Made by a program: the position numbers and the translations under genes | The notes under the pieces: generated by a model | The model's input: only the letters and a program-made list of their open reading frames with translations | Databases searched by the model: none | What the model was told of the DNA's origin: nothing | Shown: piece by piece, positions 5,309 through 7,536 of the stretch | How positions within the stretch are numbered: position 1 is the first letter of the stretch | Layout: each line of letters starts with the position of its first letter | NCBI GenBank assembly: GCA_007125255.1 | Contig: SLDM01000525.1 | Location: forward strand, 1-7,536 | Origin: Phycisphaerales bacterium | Lineage (GTDB): Bacteria > Planctomycetota > Phycisphaerae > Phycisphaerales > SM1A02 | Direction of reading: 5' to 3' | DNA: 7,536 nucleotides

Positions 5309-7536
5309 TCAGCCAAGACCGATCGCAGCACCGATTTCCTGGCTGTAGGCGACGATCAGGCCGGCGAAGACGACCGAGACGATCGCGATCAGCTTGATCA
5401 GAATGTTCAGCGACGGGCCGGAGGTGTCCTTGAACGGATCGCCGACGGTGTCGCCGACCACGCCCGCCTTGTGGGCTTCCGAACCCTTGCCGCCGAAGTG
5501 GCCCTTCTCGATGTACTTCTTCGCGTTGTCCCACGCGCCGCCGGCGTTGGCCATGAAGATCGCGACCGCAAAACCGGAGGTCAGACCGCCCGCGAGCAGC
5601 CCCATCACGCCGCCGACACCAAGGATGAGGCCGACGATAATCGGCACGATGATCGCCAGCAGCGAGGGCATGATCATTTCGCGCTGGGCGCCGGCGGTGG
5701 AGATCGCCACGCACTCGGCGTAGTCGGGGTACTGCTTGCCGTTGACGTTGACCTTCTTCGGCCACTTGGTGGCGTCGGCGAGGTCGCTGTCACTCATGCC
5801 GTCCTTCTTGAACTGGTCCTTCATCAGCCCGAACTGGCGACGACATTCGTTCATCATGCGGTACGCCGCCCGTCCGACCGCGCTCATGGTCATCGCGCAG
5901 AAGACGAACGCGAGCAGCACGCCCATGAACAGACCGCCGAGGACGCGCGGGTTCATCAGCGTGACGTCGTAGAAGGCAAGCACCTGGCGAATCTCCGCTC
6001 GATCTGCCGGAACGAGTTCGATCGCAACGGTGTCGTGGTGAGTACCGTGAGCGAAGCGGTAATCCGACTGATAGGCATTGACGTTCCGGTTCCAGACTGC
6101 TTCCGGCAGAGCGAAGGTGTCACCGATGGCGTGGGCCTTCTTGAAGTGGTCTCTGTAGCCACGATCACTCATGAACAGCATGCCGCCGAAGGCGTGATGA
6201 TCATCCTCATGGCGGGCCAGTTCGATGACGGAGAAGCGCCGGTGGCCCTGGTACATGACGACGAGCGGCTTGACCTGATGATCGGTGCCCATGCCGTGAC
6301 CGTGGTCGTGGTCGTGGTCGTGGTCGTGATCATGATCGTGGTCGCCGTTGTGATCATGGTCATGGGCGTGACCGTGATGAGATTCCGGAACCTCAATTCC
6401 TTCCGCCTCGGCCAGCATGGCCGTCCGCGCGGTGTCGTCGGGCAGAAGCTGCCGGTTCAGCGAGGTCTGAACGACGGAGATATACGCGGCGAGCAGTGCG
6501 AGCGCGGTCAGCGCCGCCGAACCGATGGCGAAACCTTTGCCCGTCGCCGCGGTCGTGTTGCCGAGCGAGTCGAGCATGTCGGTCCGTTCACGGACATACG
6601 GCTCCTGGCCGCTCATTTCGGCGTTGCCGCCGGCGTTGTCGGCGATCGGGCCGTAGGCATCGGTGGCGAGCGTGATGCCGAGGGTCGAGAGCATCCCGAC
6701 CGCAGCGATACCGACGCCGTAGAGGCCGAGCAGGAAGTTAGATCCGCCCCCGGCGAAGCTGAACGCACAGAGGATGGAGATCACGATGGTCGCAATCGGA
6801 ACCCAGGTGGAGACCATGCCGACGGCGGTGCCGCCGATGATGACGGTCGCCGGCCCGGTCTGCGCCTGTTCCGCAATCGATTGGGTCGGTTTGTGTTCGT
6901 AGCTGGTGTAGTACTCGGTGGCGAATGCGATGACGTTTCCGGCGATGAGCCCGGTGAAGATCGCGGCCCAGAGGCCGAGGGCGCTGACGTCCTCAACGCC
7001 ACCGAAGAGCATCCAGAACAGCAGGCCGGCAAGGACGGCGATGATGGCCGAAGCGGCCCACACGCCGGAGTGCAGCGACTTCAGCAGTTGGCTGAAGGTC
7101 GCGTCCTCACGGGCCCGAACGACGTAGATTCCGATCAGCGAGCAGAGGATGCCGAGACCCGCGAGGGCCATCGGGGCGACGGCGAGCTTGGTCGCCAGCA
7201 TCGCCGACTCCGAGGCGACGTAGCCGAATCCGTACGCCGCGGCGGCACCGAGCGCCATCGAGGCGAGCATCGAGCCGTAGTAGCTTTCGTAGAGGTCCGC
7301 GCCCATGCCCGCGACGTCACCGACGTTGTCGCCGACGTTGTCCGCGATGGTGGCGGGGTTCCGGGCGTCGTCTTCGGGGATGCCCGCTTCGACCTTGCCG
7401 ACCAGGTCAGCCCCGACGTCCGCCGCCTTGGTGTAGATGCCGCCACCGACACGGGCGAAGAGCGCCTGGGTCGACGCGCCCATGCCGTAGGAGAGCATGA
7501 TCGCGGTCACTTCCACGAGCGTGAAGCCCTCGGGCA
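5309..7536 (-). CDS. hppA: K+-dependent membrane-bound pyrophosphatase (cation pump), 5' end outside window
   Basis: HppA hydrolyses cytoplasmic pyrophosphate and pumps H+ and/or Na+ across the membrane. About 741 residues are in the window; the start lies beyond the right edge. Numbered from the codon at 7516, the pyrophosphate-site motifs are IPEDDARNPATIADNVGDNV (46-65), ADLYES (73-78), ATDAYGPIADNAGGNAEM (284-301) and, near the C-terminus, GGAWDNAKKYIEKG (659-672) and GDTVGDPFKDTSGPSLNILI (688-707). GNTTAATGKG (319-328) has Ala and Gly where K+-independent enzymes have Lys and Thr, so K+ dependence is expected. The transported ion is not decided by what I can see. By alignment from memory with the Thermotoga enzyme, about 170 residues are missing, so the full chain would be near 905 residues, long for a family of about 660-760. 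The excess is mostly a loop at about 350-515 with a His-rich repeat. The gene ends in TGA (5311-5309), followed by a strong terminator. Confidence 0.96.
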   Translation of the reverse strand, partial: PEGFTLVEVTAIMLSYGMGASTQALFARVGGGIYTKAADVGADLVGKVEAGIPEDDARNPATIADNVGDNVGDVAGMGADLYESYYGSMLASMALGAAAAYGFGYVASESAMLATKLAVAPMALAGLGILCSLIGIYVVRAREDATFSQLLKSLHSGVWAASAIIAVLAGLLFWMLFGGVEDVSALGLWAAIFTGLIAGNVIAFATEYYTSYEHKPTQSIAEQAQTGPATVIIGGTAVGMVSTWVPIATIVISILCAFSFAGGGSNFLLGLYGVGIAAVGMLSTLGITLATDAYGPIADNAGGNAEMSGQEPYVRERTDMLDSLGNTTAATGKGFAIGSAALTALALLAAYISVVQTSLNRQLLPDDTARTAMLAEAEGIEVPESHHGHAHDHDHNGDHDHDHDHDHDHDHGHGMGTDHQVKPLVVMYQGHRRFSVIELARHEDDHHAFGGMLFMSDRGYRDHFKKAHAIGDTFALPEAVWNRNVNAYQSDYRFAHGTHHDTVAIELVPADRAEIRQVLAFYDVTLMNPRVLGGLFMGVLLAFVFCAMTMSAVGRAAYRMMNECRRQFGLMKDQFKKDGMSDSDLADATKWPKKVNVNGKQYPDYAECVAISTAGAQREMIMPSLLAIIVPIIVGLILGVGGVMGLLAGGLTSGFAVAIFMANAGGAWDNAKKYIEKGHFGGKGSEAHKAGVVGDTVGDPFKDTSGPSLNILIKLIAIVSVVFAGLIVAYSQEIGAAIGLG
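6278..6379 (-). other. His/Asp-rich segment of the HppA loop
   Basis: Residues 380-413 (numbered from the codon at 7516) contain about 15 His and 12 Asp in 34 positions, including an unbroken alternation of Asp and His. Such stretches bind Zn2+, Ni2+, Co2+ or Cu2+ in metal transporters of the ZIP and CDF families and in hydrogenase or urease accessory proteins. The helix carrying GNTTAATGKG has this motif near the cytoplasmic active site, so the loop after it should lie outside the membrane. Both metal binding and location are inference. Confidence 0.75.
6302..6343 (+). repeat. Hexanucleotide microsatellite GTGGTC x7 inside hppA
   Basis: Seven consecutive hexamers on the plus strand read GTGGTC four times, then GTGATC, ATGATC and GTGGTC. 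On the coding (minus) strand they are GACCAC-type units encoding alternating Asp and His. The unit is a multiple of three, so gain or loss of copies would change the length of the His/Asp stretch without breaking the frame. The variants are synonymous third-position changes, which suggests selection for the peptide. Confidence 0.9.

Noticed and set aside
4905..5765. A 286-codon minus-strand frame across the sigma gene end, terminator and hppA end
   Set aside because: It runs through a strong terminator hairpin and two real genes; its sequence is a frame-shifted reading of hppA followed by antisense of the sigma gene.
6302..6343. CRISPR-like array
   Set aside because: The repeated unit is six bases with no spacers and lies inside a coding sequence; it is a microsatellite.

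Overview
The window is about 65% GC by eye and chromosomal in character. It holds six genes, two of them cut by the window edges. The best guess for the source is a Planctomycetota bacterium, possibly of the Phycisphaerae side. This rests on the style of the DnaN N-terminus, a divergent Rho, an ECF sigma factor paired with a membrane protein, a pyrophosphate-driven cation pump, weak ribosome binding sites, and short degenerate tandem tracts between genes. It is an inference from family resemblance; there is no 16S gene here to settle it.

Layout: (1) 1-355, minus strand: N-terminal part of dnaN, the replication sliding clamp, running off the left edge. (2) 356-631: divergent intergenic region with a candidate sigma-70 promoter and a leader hairpin for rho. 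(3) 632-1804, plus: rho, the transcription termination factor, with intact ATPase motifs but a degenerate primary RNA-binding motif. (4) 1862-3589, minus: a fused two-domain ABC transporter permease of the iron(III)/thiamine type, convergent with rho and without ATPase or binding-protein partners in the window. (5) 3590-3897: 308-base divergent gap with a short GGCACGGA repeat and no convincing gene. (6) 3898-4626, plus: a four-helix membrane protein with an anti-sigma-like cytoplasmic head, overlapping by four bases (TTGA) with (7) 4623-5174, plus: an ECF sigma factor. (8) 5175-5308: convergent gap with a strong intrinsic terminator for the minus-strand gene and a heptanucleotide-like G-rich tract. 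(9) 5309-7536, minus: hppA, a K+-dependent membrane pyrophosphatase, missing its N-terminus beyond the right edge.

The genes look like separate transcription units rather than one system: replication, termination, transport, envelope or stress regulation, and bioenergetics. The only clear operon is the membrane protein with the ECF sigma factor. The most unusual item is in hppA. The loop between the helix after the GNTTAATGKG motif and the helix starting near NPRVLGG is enlarged to roughly 165 residues. It carries a His/Asp repeat encoded by a hexanucleotide microsatellite and is predicted to face the outside of the cytoplasmic membrane. The second most unusual item is the Rho primary RNA-binding motif, where two aromatic residues are replaced by charged ones.
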